From positions 172,009 to 236,008 of the forward strand of contig QANU01103674.1 of the NCBI GenBank assembly GCA_003254905.1: a stretch of 64,000 nucleotides of DNA. Direction: 5' to 3'. A program made the position numbers and the translations under genes. Within the stretch, counting starts at the first letter, position 1. Every line of letters begins with the position of its first letter. Positions 62,706 to 64,000 of this stretch are shown piece by piece. This DNA comes from Nissolia schottii. Lineage: Eukaryota > Streptophyta > Magnoliopsida > Fabales > Fabaceae. The notes under the pieces were generated by a model. The model worked only from the letters and a program-made list of their open reading frames with translations. It did no database searches and had not been told where the DNA came from.

Positions 62706-64000
62706 GTAACAACCCAAGTTTTTCCCTTTCCTAAAATTTCACTTAATAAATAATTAAGAACATGTTAATAAGGAAAAGATGAGATAAAAATGGAATAAAA
62801 TTCACAGAATTTACTTAATGTCTATCGTATTAGGTAAAAATAATAATTTTGCGATCTCGTGACGTTTGGTGACGTTTGGGTTAGTATTAGGCTATTTTTA
62901 GAACTTCAGTGTGACTCAAAGGAGTATGTAAAAGACACTAATATGAAAATAATGTGAGAATAATTCAAGAAAAATTTAAATAGGAATAAAAAAAATTTAT
63001 AGGGCACACCGGTATATCCGAAATAATTTTAGGACGTCCGGACATAAAGAATTAATGAACCAACATGACATAAAACTCATTAAGGGTAAAAATTGAAATG
63101 AAATTAGGGCCACAGGCCACTAGAAGACCACGGGCAGCCCCTCTCCCCCACGAAGACACACACTTGCATAAGGGATTCATTTTCCTTCCTTTCCTAAGCT
63201 TCAAAAACCTAAATCTCCAAAGCCCCTAAGTTCCATAATCATCCTTTGCTTCTCATCATCCTAATTCACTGTCAAATTAATCAAGAAGGTAAGTGAATAG
63301 CAAAGCTAGGAATTTCTCTTCACTTGGGGAGAAGACTCCATAACCTAGGTTTTCTAATTATTACATGGTTTTCATGTTAGGTCAAGAAATTCTTAAGCAA
63401 GCAAGCAAGGCTTGATTCCACCTTTCTTCAATCATCAAAGAGCTAGCTAGGAGGTGGGGTAATCTTTAGTTTAACACCTCTTTGGTGATTGTGATGAATT
63501 ATGTGCTTAATTGTGTGTATGTATGTCTCTATGCATGTATGCCTATAATTGTTAGAATTGATGCTAGGCTTAGGAAGACAATTCTGAAGGGTCCTGTGAC
63601 CTGGATTAGATAGGTTTATTGTATGTTAAAGAGGGGTGGAAAGTTCAGGCAAGTTTCATGGAAAAAGGGGGGAGAAAAGAGAGAAAACCAATTTCTGCAG
63701 GTTACAAGGCGTCAGAGCGCGCTAAGCGCAGCGCTAGGCGCAGCGCTAAGCGCCGCACTGAGCGGTCCGCTGAGCGGCGCGCTGAGCGGTGCGCTGGGCG
63801 GCGGGCTGAGCGGCGGTTCAGGGGGCTTTTGGGTTAAATGCTGAAGGCTCCAGTCGTTGAGCGAAAACGTAGTTACCGTTGTAATGATTTGAGACCAGGA
63901 AATTTTATGAAAACCTTTGAAGTGCATATTCTAATATTTACTTGCTATCTTAGGATTGATAATTGAATTAGGTGAGTATAGGAGGAAAATGTTGTGAATA
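62706..64000 (+). mobile_element. Possible second LTR family, partial (runs off the window)
   Basis: Starts TGTAACAACCCAAG, a common opening of plant LTRs, and continues to the window edge without a gene. It contains a GC-rich 12-bp tandem array (63719-63814). No internal coding region is in view, so the LTR reading is inference. Confidence 0.4.
63719..63814. repeat. Eight tandem 12-bp GC-rich units, near-palindromic
   Basis: Eight contiguous units follow the pattern GCGCTRAGCGSN: GCGCTAAGCGCA, GCGCTAGGCGCA, GCGCTAAGCGCC, GCACTGAGCGGT, CCGCTGAGCGGC, GCGCTGAGCGGT, GCGCTGGGCGGC and GGGCTGAGCGGC. The core GCGCTNAGCGC is self-complementary. Twelve bases equal four codons, which explains the open frames on both strands here. 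They are not genes. Confidence 0.95.

Noticed and set aside
63619-63927. Arg/Ala/Ser-rich open frames on both strands
   Set aside because: They are produced by a 12-bp repeat, which repeats four codons in any frame. No start context or homology.

Overview
The window is nuclear DNA from a flowering plant. Genes are split by short, AT-rich GT-AG introns, the intergenic DNA is AT-rich, and broken copia and gypsy retroelements lie between genes. All recognised proteins match core-eudicot families. A legume is plausible from protein and repeat flavour, but I cannot prove it from the sequence alone. Three single N positions (20812, 50249, 55458) mark unresolved bases.

The left part holds, in order: a broken Ty1/copia fragment (about 60-1400), a peroxisomal NAD carrier (PXN-like, +, 3485-6559), a PV42-type CBS-domain SnRK1 gamma-like gene (-, 7077-9298), the intronless stomatal receptor-like protein TOO MANY MOUTHS (+, 10034-11554), a PTI1-like kinase (+, 13081-15469), and the spliceosome core protein PRP8 (-, 16200-27412; 26 coding exons whose lengths sum exactly to a 2359-residue protein). 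The middle holds a CUE-domain protein (+, 29812-31817), a plastid type-I DnaJ protein (+, 33138-38915), a small plastid-like membrane protein (-, 40114-40621), SRP54 (+, 41045-44244) and an EREX-like PX-domain endosomal protein (-, 44768-48727). The right part is repeat-rich: a LINE RNase H scrap, diverged LTR copies, a broken Ty3/gypsy element, and a fold-back element with long inverted arms. Among these sits one conserved-looking host gene, a BED/hAT transposase-derived protein (+, 58957-60966).

The genes do not form a pathway. They look like an ancestral eudicot gene block. From memory, Arabidopsis relatives fall in three segments: At1g80020-At1g80090 (hAT gene, DnaJ, CUE, PRP8, TMM, CBS), At1g15310-At1g15330 (SRP54, CBS) and At3g15890-At3g15920 (kinase, small protein, EREX). 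The window therefore looks like one chromosome keeping what Arabidopsis split among duplicated segments.

I found no clearly undescribed biological system. The observations most worth a second look are the conserved block, telobox and GGCCCA motifs shared by the housekeeping promoters, a decoy 3' splice site in PRP8, a GC-AG intron in SRP54, a NAGNAG acceptor in the DnaJ gene, the domesticated hAT gene, a long-armed inverted-repeat element, and an exact 8 x 12-bp GC-rich palindromic array in otherwise AT-rich DNA.
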